Shown here: piece by piece, positions 1-8,687 of the stretch | Layout: every line of letters starts with the position of its first letter | Position numbering within the stretch: position 1 is the stretch's first letter | Program-made: the position numbers and the translations under genes | Assembly (NCBI GenBank): GCA_017469935.1 | Contig: JAFUFL010000016.1 | Coordinates: forward strand, 1-64,000 | DNA: 64,000 nucleotides | DNA from: Lachnospiraceae bacterium | GTDB lineage: Bacteria; Bacillota; Clostridia; Lachnospirales; Lachnospiraceae | Direction of reading: 5' to 3' | The notes under the pieces: generated by a model | What the model saw: only the letters and a program-made list of their open reading frames with translations | Told to the model about the DNA's origin: nothing | Database searches by the model: none

Positions 1-138
1 AGCACCGTGCGGGTTAAGCGAAGGCCGTTTAGGTGCATTTGCTCAAAGAACAAATATTCCGTTGTGTGGGCTCAATTTAGATCTGCGTCAAAAATAATTA
101 TAACCTAAATGTAGTGTGCTTGCCATAGTTTTAGTCAG
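1..138. other. Intergenic, no gene seen
   Basis: No convincing coding frame or RNA gene is visible between the window edge and the palindrome that follows. The sequence is mixed in composition and may be the 3' flank of a gene outside the window. Confidence 0.4.
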
Positions 139-204
139 GTGTGTCAGGGGCACGTATCAGGTGACACAATTAAATGTGTCACCTGATACGTCCCCCTGAC
201 ACAC
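139..204. repeat. REP-like palindrome
   Basis: Two 29-nt arms (139-167 and 176-204) are reverse complements with one mismatch and are separated by an 8-nt AT loop. The arms carry GTGTCAGGGG and CGTATCAGGTGACAC. A related half-copy (GTGTCAGGGGGACG) sits at 62682-62695. This resembles REP palindromes mobilised by Y1 (RAYT-type) transposases. No such transposase is present in the window. Confidence 0.75.
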
Positions 205-345
205 GTCAGACCGGCCTACGAACTTAAACGTTTAAATTTTTTCTCAAAACTCCGTGGAAGAACTCCTCTCACTCCGTAAGAAGCTTATGTACAAACGAAA
301 ACGAAGAGAAAGAAATAAGCAACCTACGAAAGAAGGAGTTTTGAA

Positions 346-1518
346 ATGAGAAAAATGAATTGCAAATTACTCGCGGCCGCGCTGGTCGCGATTCAGATAA
401 CAGCTGCCGCAATGCCCATGTGTGCAATGGCCTGCGAGACCGAGCAGGCTGAGACCGCACAGGAGCAGACGGAGATGGTCGAAGAGATCACGGAAATGCT
501 TGAAGAAACCGCGGAGAAAACGGAGGAGCCCGCCGAGGCCGAAGCGAAGGAAGAAAAGGCTGACGAAGCGATCGCAGAGAAGACCGCCGAGGAGACGGAG
601 GAAGCCGCTGACGCAGAGGCCGAGCCGGCAGAAGAGGCAGAAGAAAAGGATGCACCGGCAGCAGAGCAGCAGGCAGAAGAAGAGGAACAGCCTGCCGCAG
701 AGGAAGCGGAAGAGGAAAAGAATTCCGAAAATCCCGAGCAGGGGAAGGCTTTTGAGCAGACAGTGACCGTTGACCGTGTCAAGATCAAAGTGACCGCCGA
801 AGAAGGCGCCTTTGAAGAAGGAGCGAAGTTGTCCGTTGTCAGAGTCCCTTCCACGCAGCTCAAGCAGGTGGAGAACGCAGTATGCGACGCCCGCGCAAAG
901 GACGAGCTCGTGAAAATGGCGTACGCCTTTGATATCAAGGTCCTGGGGCAGGACGGAAAGATCCTCAAGCCGGCCGACGGAAAGAAGGTCAAGGTATCTT
1001 TTGAAACAGAAGAAGCCGCTGACGCGGGCCTTAACGCAGTTGTCTATCACATCCTCACTGCTGACAACACGATTACGGCAAAGAAGCTCGTCACCACAAT
1101 GAACAGAACAGCCAAAGCGGCGGAGGCACAGACAGACGGATTTTCCTATTACGTAGTTGAGTTTGTCGCGAAGACTGCGGAAAACAATGAAAGCGCGAAA
1201 ACGGAGGAGGATCCTGCCGCGAAGGACACGGCTAAGACCGCTGCTGAGAAGCAGGAGGTCAAAAAAGAGACAAAAACTGAGTCTGAGACAAAGAAAGAGT
1301 CCGAAGTAAAGAAAGAGAAGCGGGACGAAAAAAAGACTGCGGCTAAGGACACCAAGAACAAAAAGACGGAAAACAAGAAGACGGAGAAAGCAAAGGCAAA
1401 CACCCAAAAGAGCCCCAAGACAGGCGACACAAGCAATGCGATCTTCTGGATCGCCATGAGCACTCTCGCAGCCGGCGGGATCATGGGCCTGCTCTTCTTC
1501 CGCAAAAAACAAATCTGA
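346..1518 (+). CDS. Sortase-anchored acidic surface protein
   Basis: 390-residue surface protein. A signal peptide occupies residues 1-29 (hydrophobic core, AMA before Cys30). Residues 31-140 are an extremely Glu/Ala-rich stretch and 276-355 a Lys/Glu/Thr-rich stretch, both expected to be extended and wall-spanning. Between them, about 141-275, lies a compact beta-rich domain of a type common in Clostridial surface proteins, with no function I can name. The C-terminus has a sortase signal: SPKTG at 356-360 in place of LPXTG, a hydrophobic segment, then RKK. The start ATG follows AAGGAG with 7-nt spacing. A strong terminator follows, so it appears monocistronic. The role could be adhesion or a stalk; the sequence does not decide. 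Confidence 0.85.
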   Translation: MRKMNCKLLAAALVAIQITAAAMPMCAMACETEQAETAQEQTEMVEEITEMLEETAEKTEEPAEAEAKEEKADEAIAEKTAEETEEAADAEAEPAEEAEEKDAPAAEQQAEEEEQPAAEEAEEEKNSENPEQGKAFEQTVTVDRVKIKVTAEEGAFEEGAKLSVVRVPSTQLKQVENAVCDARAKDELVKMAYAFDIKVLGQDGKILKPADGKKVKVSFETEEAADAGLNAVVYHILTADNTITAKKLVTTMNRTAKAAEAQTDGFSYYVVEFVAKTAENNESAKTEEDPAAKDTAKTAAEKQEVKKETKTESETKKESEVKKEKRDEKKTAAKDTKNKKTENKKTEKAKANTQKSPKTGDTSNAIFWIAMSTLAAGGIMGLLFFRKKQI

Positions 1519-1563
1519 AAAATAACAGTCCTATAATTTTATAACGGTTTTCACATTGACACG

Positions 1564-1599
1564 CTGCCATCGGAGTTAGCTCCGGTGGCAGTAGTTTTT
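1564..1599 (+). terminator. Rho-independent terminator of surface protein gene
   Basis: A 12-bp stem (1564-1575 with 1580-1591, one G-T pair) with a TTAG loop is followed by a T-rich tail ending in five Ts. Confidence 0.9.
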
Positions 1600-1642
1600 G
1601 GTTTCCGCTATTAAAAAAGGACTTCGGAGGCAAAAAAAGCAC

Positions 1643-1683
1643 AAAAAAAAGAGGTATCCGACTTTCTCGTCATCGGATACCTC
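1643..1683 (-). terminator. Minus-strand terminator
   Basis: An 11-bp perfect stem (GAGGTATCCGA, 1651-1661 with 1673-1683) is followed on the minus strand by eight Ts (1650-1643). It ends the small minus-strand unit that starts near 1795. Confidence 0.85.
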
Positions 1684-1709
1684 TATTCGGAAAAAGTTTG
1701 CAATTTCAT
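1683..1709 (-). CDS. Octapeptide ORF in orphan small transcript
   Basis: ATG at 1709 opens an 8-codon ORF (MKLQTFSE) whose TAG stop touches the terminator stem. A perfect GGAGGT ribosome binding site (1717-1722) lies 7 nt upstream. It sits in a unit with its own promoter and terminator, and no gene follows on this strand. It could be a leader peptide left behind by gene loss, or the unit could act as a small RNA. Whether the peptide is made is inference. Confidence 0.45.
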   Translation of the reverse strand: MKLQTFSE

Positions 1710-1800
1710 TTACGTGACCTCCTTTTTTAAGATTCAGTTGAATTCGAGTTCTATAAATCGTATAGGCTGATCAACCGTTTTCTTTTCTTTTGATAAGTCT

Positions 1801-1828
1801 ATTATACTAAAGTTCTGAAAATAGTCAA
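1801..1828 (-). promoter_or_regulatory. Sigma-70 promoter of small minus-strand unit
   Basis: On the minus strand TTGACT (1828-1823) and a perfect TATAAT (1806-1801) are separated by 16 bp. The predicted start near 1795 gives a transcript of about 150 nt ending at the 1643 terminator. Confidence 0.7.
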
Positions 1829-2048
1829 TATAAAATTAAAATATCTGAAAATACAGACTTTCGCAAACAATTATACGCACAATATTTTGCCGCTTTACCG
1901 GCGCACAGAGCAGATGCCGCAGCAGACGAAAAGGTACATATAGATTATCGGCAGCGACTGAGTGTATAATTTACCTTAAGCGGGGAGATTGACACCTCTG
2001 CAGGCACAGCGGCTTTGATTATACAGGTTCTGTATATAGGAGATCATT

Positions 2049-3827
2049 ATGAGAATAAAAGATGCGATCACAGCCATGCAGCTCGGAAAGAAAAAGCAGG
2101 TGACGGTGCGCGAACTCAGCACCATTTGGAGCGAACAGTCCGATGACGGCCCGCAGGCGATGCCGCTGCCCGAATACCCCAGGCCGCAGCTGCGGCGAAA
2201 GGACTGGACCTGCCTCAACGGATGGTGGGAGTACGGGATCTGTCCCGCCGAAAGCGCGGGGAAGGCATCCCGGGGAGAAGCCGACGGCAAAATACTGGTT
2301 CCTTTTTCGCCTGAGACAAGGCGGTCCGGCGTGGGCAGAACGCTGCAGCCGGGGGAGACGCTCTGGTACAGGAAAAAGATTGAAGATCCGCATCTGGCGA
2401 AGGGCAGACGGCTCCTCCTTCACTTCGGCGCGGTGGATGAGCGCTGTGCGGTGTATTGGAACGGCCATAAGGTCGGGAGCCACAGAAACGGCTATCTCGC
2501 GTTTTCTTTTGACGTCACGCAGCTGCTGCGGCCCGGCGACAATGAGCTGAAGGTCCTGGTCCGGGATGACACGGATGAAGGAAACGAATGCCGCGGCAAA
2601 CAGACGCTGGAACCGGGCGGCATGTTTTATCACGCACAGAGCGGCATCTGGCAGACGGTATGGCTGGAGACGGTCCCGGAAGTCTCTCTCGAGGAACTGA
2701 TGATCACGCCGTATCCGGAAAAAGAGGCGGTGGAGCTGAAAATGGCCTTCCGCGGAGAGCCGGAGGACGGCGCGCAGGTGCGGATCTACGTCGATGAGAG
2801 CGGGGAAGGGATCTCGACCCCTCTCGGGCGCGAAGTCACCGCCTGCATCCCTGTCCCGCAGCCGCGCCTGTGGAGCCCCGAGCACCCCGAGCTGTATTCG
2901 CTGCGGATCGAGGCGGGAGAAGATGTGGTCGAGAGCTATTTTGCCATGCGCTCTTTTGGCGTAGGAACGGACGCGGAAGGGACGACGCGCCTTTTGCTCA
3001 ACGGAAAGCCCTATTTCTTCCACGGCGTCCTGGACCAGGGCTACTGGCCGGAGAGCCTGATGACACCGCCCGCGGACGAAGCGCTCGTCTATGATATCGA
3101 GCAGATGAAGGCGCTGGGCTTTAACATGCTTCGCAAGCATGTCAAAATAGAGTGCGACAGATGGTACTATCACTGCGACAGGATCGGAATGGTGGTCTGG
3201 CAGGACATGGTCAACGGCGGAGGGCCCGTGCAGACGCTCCTGGAGACTTATCTGCCCACGATCTTCCCGGCCATCGGGAATCATCTGCCGGATCACTACT
3301 ACAAACTCTTCGCGAGAGAGGACGAGAAGGCGCGAAGGCGCTATGAGAGAGACCTTCTGCGCATGATCCGGCAGCTCCGCAATCACCCCTGCATCGGGCA
3401 GTGGGTCCCCTTCAATGAGGGATGGGGGCAGTTCGACGCGCTTCGGATCACGGAGAAGATCAAAAAAGAGGATCCCTTAAGGCCCGTCGACCACGCCAGC
3501 GGCTGGTTCGACCAGGGAGGCGGAGACGTGCGCAGCGTCCACAACTACTTCCGGCCGCTCACGGTCCAAAAAGAGAGGCGCGCGTTCGTGATCTCCGAAT
3601 ACGGCGGGATCAACTGCCAGATCGGGGAGCATACCATGAACGAAGAAGTGTACGGCTACCAGGCCGCCGGAGCCGAAGAGTTCCCGCAGCAGTTTGCGGA
3701 TAAGATGGCGGAGATCCGGGCGCTGGAAAAGGAAGGGCTTTGCGGAGCCGTGTACACGCAGGTGTCCGATATCGAAGAGGAGACAAACGGGCTCCTGACT
3801 TACGACCGAAAGGTGTGTAAGGTGTGA
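2049..3827 (+). CDS. Glycoside hydrolase family 2 (beta-galactosidase/beta-glucuronidase-like)
   Basis: 592-residue GH2 enzyme without a signal peptide, so probably cytoplasmic. The N-terminal jelly-roll contains the typical LNGWWEY and LWYRKKI motifs, followed by an Ig-like domain and the TIM barrel. The acid/base is Glu457 in FNEGWGQ and the nucleophile is Glu517 in ISEYGG, both intact. It should cleave a terminal beta-glycoside; the sequence does not settle galactose versus glucuronate or another sugar. The length suits the compact GH2 subgroup. The start is supported by AGGAGAT upstream; a later in-frame ATG (MQLGKK) is a weaker alternative. The kinase gene begins 43 bp downstream. Confidence 0.9.
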   Translation: MRIKDAITAMQLGKKKQVTVRELSTIWSEQSDDGPQAMPLPEYPRPQLRRKDWTCLNGWWEYGICPAESAGKASRGEADGKILVPFSPETRRSGVGRTLQPGETLWYRKKIEDPHLAKGRRLLLHFGAVDERCAVYWNGHKVGSHRNGYLAFSFDVTQLLRPGDNELKVLVRDDTDEGNECRGKQTLEPGGMFYHAQSGIWQTVWLETVPEVSLEELMITPYPEKEAVELKMAFRGEPEDGAQVRIYVDESGEGISTPLGREVTACIPVPQPRLWSPEHPELYSLRIEAGEDVVESYFAMRSFGVGTDAEGTTRLLLNGKPYFFHGVLDQGYWPESLMTPPADEALVYDIEQMKALGFNMLRKHVKIECDRWYYHCDRIGMVVWQDMVNGGGPVQTLLETYLPTIFPAIGNHLPDHYYKLFAREDEKARRRYERDLLRMIRQLRNHPCIGQWVPFNEGWGQFDALRITEKIKKEDPLRPVDHASGWFDQGGGDVRSVHNYFRPLTVQKERRAFVISEYGGINCQIGEHTMNEEVYGYQAAGAEEFPQQFADKMAEIRALEKEGLCGAVYTQVSDIEEETNGLLTYDRKVCKV

Positions 3828-3870
3828 GCTCTGATCAAATACGGGAAACGCTGTCAGAAAGGAACATAAG

Positions 3871-6800
3871 ATGGAGATCATTAGCGACAGATATGAACTG
3901 AGAAAAGAGATTCGCCGAGGCGGCTTTGGCGTCACCTGGTACGGATGGGATAAAAGCCTGGATATGCCTGTGGCTATCAAGGAGTTCTCGGATCCGGATC
4001 CGGATCACCGCAGTAAATTCCTGAGAGAGGCGAGGACACTGGCCCAATTCTCCGGCTGCCGCGGCATTGTCAACGTTCGGGATTTCCTTCAGACACAGGA
4101 TAAGGTATACATGGTCATGGAATACCTGGATGGAGAAGATCTGAGCACCTATGTCGACAAGAAGGGCCGGCTGAGCTTTGCGGAGACAATGCGGCTTCTG
4201 AACCCTGTCATGGATGTGCTGATGAAGCTTCACGCGGCCGATATGCTGCACCGGGACGTCAGTCCGGACAACATACGGCTCACCGGCGACGGCGAGGTCA
4301 AACTGCTTGACTTCGGCTCAGCTGCCAGTATGACAAGTGAAAACCTGACCAGAACAATTACGGTTAAGCCCGGTTATGCTCCCATCGAGCAGTATTCGGG
4401 CGCGGCGCAGCAGGGCCCCTGGACGGATGTCTATTCCCTGTGCGCGACGATTTATAAATGTATTACGGGAAGAAAACCGGCGGATTCACTGGTCAGGTCT
4501 TTCCATGACGAGGTGGAGATGCCTTCGGCGCTGGGGGCCGATCTGAGCCCTGAGGAAGAAAAAGTCCTTATGAAAGGGTTCAGCATCCAGCCCATTAACA
4601 GGTACGCCACGATTGGTGCGCTCAGAGAAGCGCTGGAGAACGCGAAAAAGACGGCCGGATCGGAACAGGAAAACCGGAGGACGGAGGACCTGGCCGCGCT
4701 GGCCTTCTCGGATGAGGTCGATCCGGTGCCGGCTCCCGTAAATGCGACAAGGGCGGAGGATCAAAGGTACGCAGGGCCCTATGCGGGCACGGCTTTCGCG
4801 GGGGGATCCGCAGCGTCCGCCGCAGGCACAACGCCTGCCGGAAGCACAACGCCTGCCGGAAGTACAGCGTCTGCCGGAAGCACGGCGTCCGCAGGGGGCA
4901 CGGCTTCGGCAGCACCTGCCGGAAGTGCGGGTTCCGGCAATAAGCCTGCCGGAAGAACGGTTTTCGGTAAAAAGCCTGCCGAAAATACAGTTTCCGACAA
5001 AAAGCCCGCGGAACAAAAATCCGCAGCAGAAGCAGGGACAAAAAAGAAAAAAATCGGAGTCATCGTTCCTGCCTTACTGGGCCTTTTGCTGATCGCCGGA
5101 ATAGCGGCCTTTATTCTGCGCGGCAACGGAGGAGGCGGCGGGGGAATACCGCTCGTCACCGGCGGAGTGCCGGAAAACGCCTCTTATACCAGCGGAAACA
5201 GTTATATAAGCTTTAAGGATAAGGAGATCACGCAGCAGGATTTTGATTTTATAAACAGTCAGGAGAAGATTAATAATGTCAGTTTTTACAGCTGCCAATT
5301 ATCGGATGACATGATTCGCGGCATGAAGGAACTGACGAGAGTGGATACGGTCTTATTCTATAGCTGCGAGGGGTTCAGCTCTCTGGATCCCCTGGCGGAA
5401 ATGCCTGCGCTGAAAGACATTACCCTGTCCGTGAACCGGGAGAAGAAACTTGAGGGAGACACTCTTTTCACCAAAGATTTCCCTCAGCAGGTGACGACTC
5501 TTGACATTGACGCTGAGGATATCTCGGGATCGACAGAGTTCATGAGGCACTTCACGGGGCTCACAAGGCTGACATTTGATATTGCGGCCGACGGCAAGGA
5601 TATGTCCTTCCTCGATGCGATGCCCGGGCTCGTGTACTTATATATCAGATGTCAGTCCATGGATGAGGAGGACTGCAGCCATTTGAGCGGCCATCCGGAT
5701 TTGCAGAGGGCCACCTTTGAAGAATCCCGCATGGCGAATCTGGACTGGGCAAAAGAGTGCTCGCAGCTGTACCATCTCGAAGCGGCAAACAGTCTGATCA
5801 CGGACCTCACTCCTTTAGCGGATCATCAGGATCTGCAGAATGTCTATTTGTCCGGCGCGCCGGTGAGCGATCTCAGCCCTCTCGCAAGCTGCCCGAATCT
5901 GACAGCATTGATCATCGATCATTCCGAAGTGGAAAGCCTTGCCCCTCTCGCCGGTCACAAGGAGCTGAGAAAGCTTGATATCGGCTATTGCCATGTGTCT
6001 GACCTCAGTCCGCTGTCGGATGACACAGCGCTCTCTTCCCTGGCGGCCGCGAAGAATCAGATCACGACCCTGACGCCGCTTGCAACCTGCACGCAGCTCG
6101 AATCAATCAATGTCAACGGAAATGAGCTCAGCGACCTGGAAGGATGTGAAGAACTGATCAAGCTGATCTCTCTTTTTGCGGCGGACAATCACATCAGCAG
6201 TATTGACGCAATTCGCAACTGCGCGCTGCTGGCGACAATTCAGCTGTCGAATAATGAGATTTCGGACATTTCCGCGATCAATAATGATTTTACGCAGCTT
6301 ACGCTTATTGATATTACGGATAACGAAGTCTCCGATCTGAGCGCGCTGGCTTCCTGCGCGAAGCTGTCGGCGATCGCGGCGGCCAACAACAGGATCACTT
6401 CCTTAAGAGGCCTGGAAAACAAGCCGGAACTTATGGCGGTCCTCATTTCCGGAAACAGTGTGTCGGATCTGAGCCCTCTGAAAGGATCGCTTACCAAGCT
6501 TTCCTATCTGGATATCGGAAACAACCAGGTGTCCGGCATTTCGATCCTTAAGGATCTGAGCGTAAAAAATATCTGGCTGCTCATGGAGAACAACAAGATC
6601 TCCGACCTGAGCGTCCTGCCGGAGCTCCTGAGTTATCAGGATTTGATTTTCTACGGAAATCCGATTAAAGATGCCTCCTTCGCAAAGGAGATGAAAAATG
6701 CATACTTTACCTGTGATCTCTATCTGACTTACCACAGCAGCATAGATTATAAGAGCATCGGAGAGAGCGCGTTCCAAAGCAATACTTTCCTGGTCGATGT

Positions 6801-6972
6801 TCCGGCGGACAAAAAAGCGTCCGTGCTCAAGTCTTTCCTGGAGGGAAGCAGCTTCAGGGAGCCCACCTTCATGACCGCGGAACAGGCGGACATAGAGATG
6901 GCGCAGACCCGGAAGGAGATCAGGCAAAAAATCGTGGGAGACACGATGGAAAAGGAAGAAGAGTCGAACTAA
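3871..6972 (+). CDS. Transmembrane Ser/Thr protein kinase with LRR ectodomain
   Basis: 1033-residue receptor-like kinase. Residues 5-265 form a complete Hanks-type kinase: glycine loop RRGGFG, Lys37 in AIKEF, HRD loop with Asp129 and Asn134, DFG Asp147. A low-complexity Ala/Gly/Ser/Thr/Pro repeat linker (270-385) leads to a single membrane helix (about 396-415) and a poly-Gly hinge. The outer part holds many internalin-type repeats of 21-22 residues with the pattern (D)LSPLxxxxxLxxLxLxxN/ xVSD. So the kinase is inside and the LRR domain outside. Most bacterial kinases of this class use PASTA or other ectodomains; an LRR ectodomain is unusual. Start has AGAAAGGAACATAAG upstream. It lies directly before a double-FHA ABC ATPase, the likely phospho-partner. 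Confidence 0.92.
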   Translation: MEIISDRYELRKEIRRGGFGVTWYGWDKSLDMPVAIKEFSDPDPDHRSKFLREARTLAQFSGCRGIVNVRDFLQTQDKVYMVMEYLDGEDLSTYVDKKGRLSFAETMRLLNPVMDVLMKLHAADMLHRDVSPDNIRLTGDGEVKLLDFGSAASMTSENLTRTITVKPGYAPIEQYSGAAQQGPWTDVYSLCATIYKCITGRKPADSLVRSFHDEVEMPSALGADLSPEEEKVLMKGFSIQPINRYATIGALREALENAKKTAGSEQENRRTEDLAALAFSDEVDPVPAPVNATRAEDQRYAGPYAGTAFAGGSAASAAGTTPAGSTTPAGSTASAGSTASAGGTASAAPAGSAGSGNKPAGRTVFGKKPAENTVSDKKPAEQKSAAEAGTKKKKIGVIVPALLGLLLIAGIAAFILRGNGGGGGGIPLVTGGVPENASYTSGNSYISFKDKEITQQDFDFINSQEKINNVSFYSCQLSDDMIRGMKELTRVDTVLFYSCEGFSSLDPLAEMPALKDITLSVNREKKLEGDTLFTKDFPQQVTTLDIDAEDISGSTEFMRHFTGLTRLTFDIAADGKDMSFLDAMPGLVYLYIRCQSMDEEDCSHLSGHPDLQRATFEESRMANLDWAKECSQLYHLEAANSLITDLTPLADHQDLQNVYLSGAPVSDLSPLASCPNLTALIIDHSEVESLAPLAGHKELRKLDIGYCHVSDLSPLSDDTALSSLAAAKNQITTLTPLATCTQLESINVNGNELSDLEGCEELIKLISLFAADNHISSIDAIRNCALLATIQLSNNEISDISAINNDFTQLTLIDITDNEVSDLSALASCAKLSAIAAANNRITSLRGLENKPELMAVLISGNSVSDLSPLKGSLTKLSYLDIGNNQVSGISILKDLSVKNIWLLMENNKISDLSVLPELLSYQDLIFYGNPIKDASFAKEMKNAYFTCDLYLTYHSSIDYKSIGESAFQSNTFLVDVPADKKASVLKSFLEGSSFREPTFMTAEQADIEMAQTRKEIRQKIVGDTMEKEEESN

Positions 6973-7028
6973 GACAGTGTGTCACATGAGAAAAGGAAAA
7001 ATACCGGGAAAAGCCGGCAGGGAGCATA

Positions 7029-8687
7029 ATGGATAAGACGGAAGTTTTCAGGGCCGATCAGACCGGCAGGCCGTATCTTGCGGCGTTTCATGCTTATGGT
7101 CATATAGGGGATTATGAACTCACGGGCCGCATGCGGCTTGGTCGGACAGGGGGCAGCGGGCAGGCACAGATCGGGGTGCCTGTTCCCAGCGTGTCCTCTC
7201 TTCACGGTGAGTTCGGCACCGCCCAGGGACACTGGTTCTACAGAGATCTGGGCAGCAAAAACGGATCGAGGATCAACGGAAAGACGCTCACGTCGGTTCA
7301 CGAGATGCGGGACGGCGATATTTTGACAGTTGTTCCGAGGGACGATGAGCAGGGAGAGCCGGCTTTTGCGGGCATCTTCGTCAGGCTTGGGGACGGGGAA
7401 GAGCTGATCTGGCGAAAGATCAGGCTCGTTCCGGGGATGGACGCCATCCGCATCGGCCGGCAGGAGAGCAGCCTGTCTCCGGAGGATCCCGCGCTTTCCG
7501 GAAGACACGCCCTCTTCCGATACGGAAGCGACGGTCTCAGCGTGCTGGACGAAGGGAGTCTGAACGGGGTGATCGTAAACGGGGAGCGGTGCGATATGCG
7601 TCAGCTCAGGCCGCTGGATGTCGTCAGGCTGGGGCGGTCACTCTGGGTCGTTACGGAAGACGTTCTCTGGGCAGGAGAGATCCGCGCGGCCGCGAAGGAC
7701 GTCCCGAGAGAGCGCGCGGCAGGTTACGGAGACTCCGCTCCGGCAGTGCGTCCGATATCGGCGCGGACACCCGTGAAGGATACGCCGGCCGCGCCTGTCC
7801 GGACCGCAGCAGCGAAAGAGCCGGTTCCGGTGTCTGAGACGGCCGGGAACAGCGGCGACAGACTTGTGATCGACATAAACGAGCGAAGCGTGTGGAAAAA
7901 TTTCAAAAAGCGCGTTCTGCTCAGCGATATCCGCCTGACGGTGGAGCCGGGCGATATGGTTCTGATCCTGGGCGGATCCGGAGCCGGCAAGTCGACGTTT
8001 ATAAAGGCAGTCATGGGCTACGATAAGGCCGAGGGAACCATCCGATACGGCGACAGGGACGTCTATAAAGACTATGAGGATATGAAGCATGAGATCGGCT
8101 ATGTCCCGCAGCAGGATCTTGTTCGTCCCAGTGACAATGTGAAGGATACGCTCATGGCCGCTGCGGGGATTCGTATGCCAGGCGATTCCACCTTACAGCA
8201 GCAGGAGGAGCGGGTCGAGTGGCTGATGGAGGTCCTGGGGCTCACGGCAGAGAAGGACAATCTGATCGGCTCGATCAGCGGAGGCCAGAAAAAGCGGGTC
8301 AGCATCGGGATTGAGCTGGCCGCGGACCCGGCGCTGTTCTTTCTGGATGAGCCGGACTCGGGCCTGGACGGTCCTACGGCCGGCAGTCTCATGGAGCAGC
8401 TTCGATCGATCGCGGATCTGGGCAAAATAGTGATGGTGATCACGCACTCACCCGACAGGGCTTTCCATCTCTTTACAAAGGTGATCGTCCTCGGAAAAAC
8501 GGAGGACAATGTGGGGCACCTGCTCTTTTTCGGCACGCCGTCCGAGGCGCTTTCCTTCTTCGGGACGGACAGGCTCGAGACGATCGTCCGCCGGATCAAC
8601 AGTGTTTCGGAAGGCGGGGAAGGTCTGGCCGATCACTATTATTCAAGTTATTTGCAGTGGGAGGCAGAGCATGGCAGCAGACAATAA
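7029..8687 (+). CDS. Double-FHA ABC transporter ATPase
   Basis: 552 residues. Two forkhead-associated phosphothreonine-binding domains (about 25-110, with GSKNGSRING, and about 135-215, with SGRHALF and GSLNGVIVNG) precede an ABC ATPase. The ATPase has Walker A GGSGAGKS (from 315), signature SGGQKKR (417-423), Walker B FFLDEPDSGLD and the ITHS switch histidine. The order FHA-FHA-ABC resembles mycobacterial Rv1747, which is regulated by the kinase PknF. Here the membrane part is a separate gene that overlaps by 17 bp. With the kinase immediately upstream, phosphorylation-dependent control of export is a strong inference. Start ATG follows GGGAGC. The Ala/Pro-rich region 216-275 is a linker. 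Confidence 0.93.
   Translation: MDKTEVFRADQTGRPYLAAFHAYGHIGDYELTGRMRLGRTGGSGQAQIGVPVPSVSSLHGEFGTAQGHWFYRDLGSKNGSRINGKTLTSVHEMRDGDILTVVPRDDEQGEPAFAGIFVRLGDGEELIWRKIRLVPGMDAIRIGRQESSLSPEDPALSGRHALFRYGSDGLSVLDEGSLNGVIVNGERCDMRQLRPLDVVRLGRSLWVVTEDVLWAGEIRAAAKDVPRERAAGYGDSAPAVRPISARTPVKDTPAAPVRTAAAKEPVPVSETAGNSGDRLVIDINERSVWKNFKKRVLLSDIRLTVEPGDMVLILGGSGAGKSTFIKAVMGYDKAEGTIRYGDRDVYKDYEDMKHEIGYVPQQDLVRPSDNVKDTLMAAAGIRMPGDSTLQQQEERVEWLMEVLGLTAEKDNLIGSISGGQKKRVSIGIELAADPALFFLDEPDSGLDGPTAGSLMEQLRSIADLGKIVMVITHSPDRAFHLFTKVIVLGKTEDNVGHLLFFGTPSEALSFFGTDRLETIVRRINSVSEGGEGLADHYYSSYLQWEAEHGSRQ

Noticed and set aside
4820-4995. Short repeats that might suggest a CRISPR array or minisatellite
   Set aside because: They are coding repeats of the Ala-Gly-Ser-Thr linker in the kinase, in frame, with no spacers.
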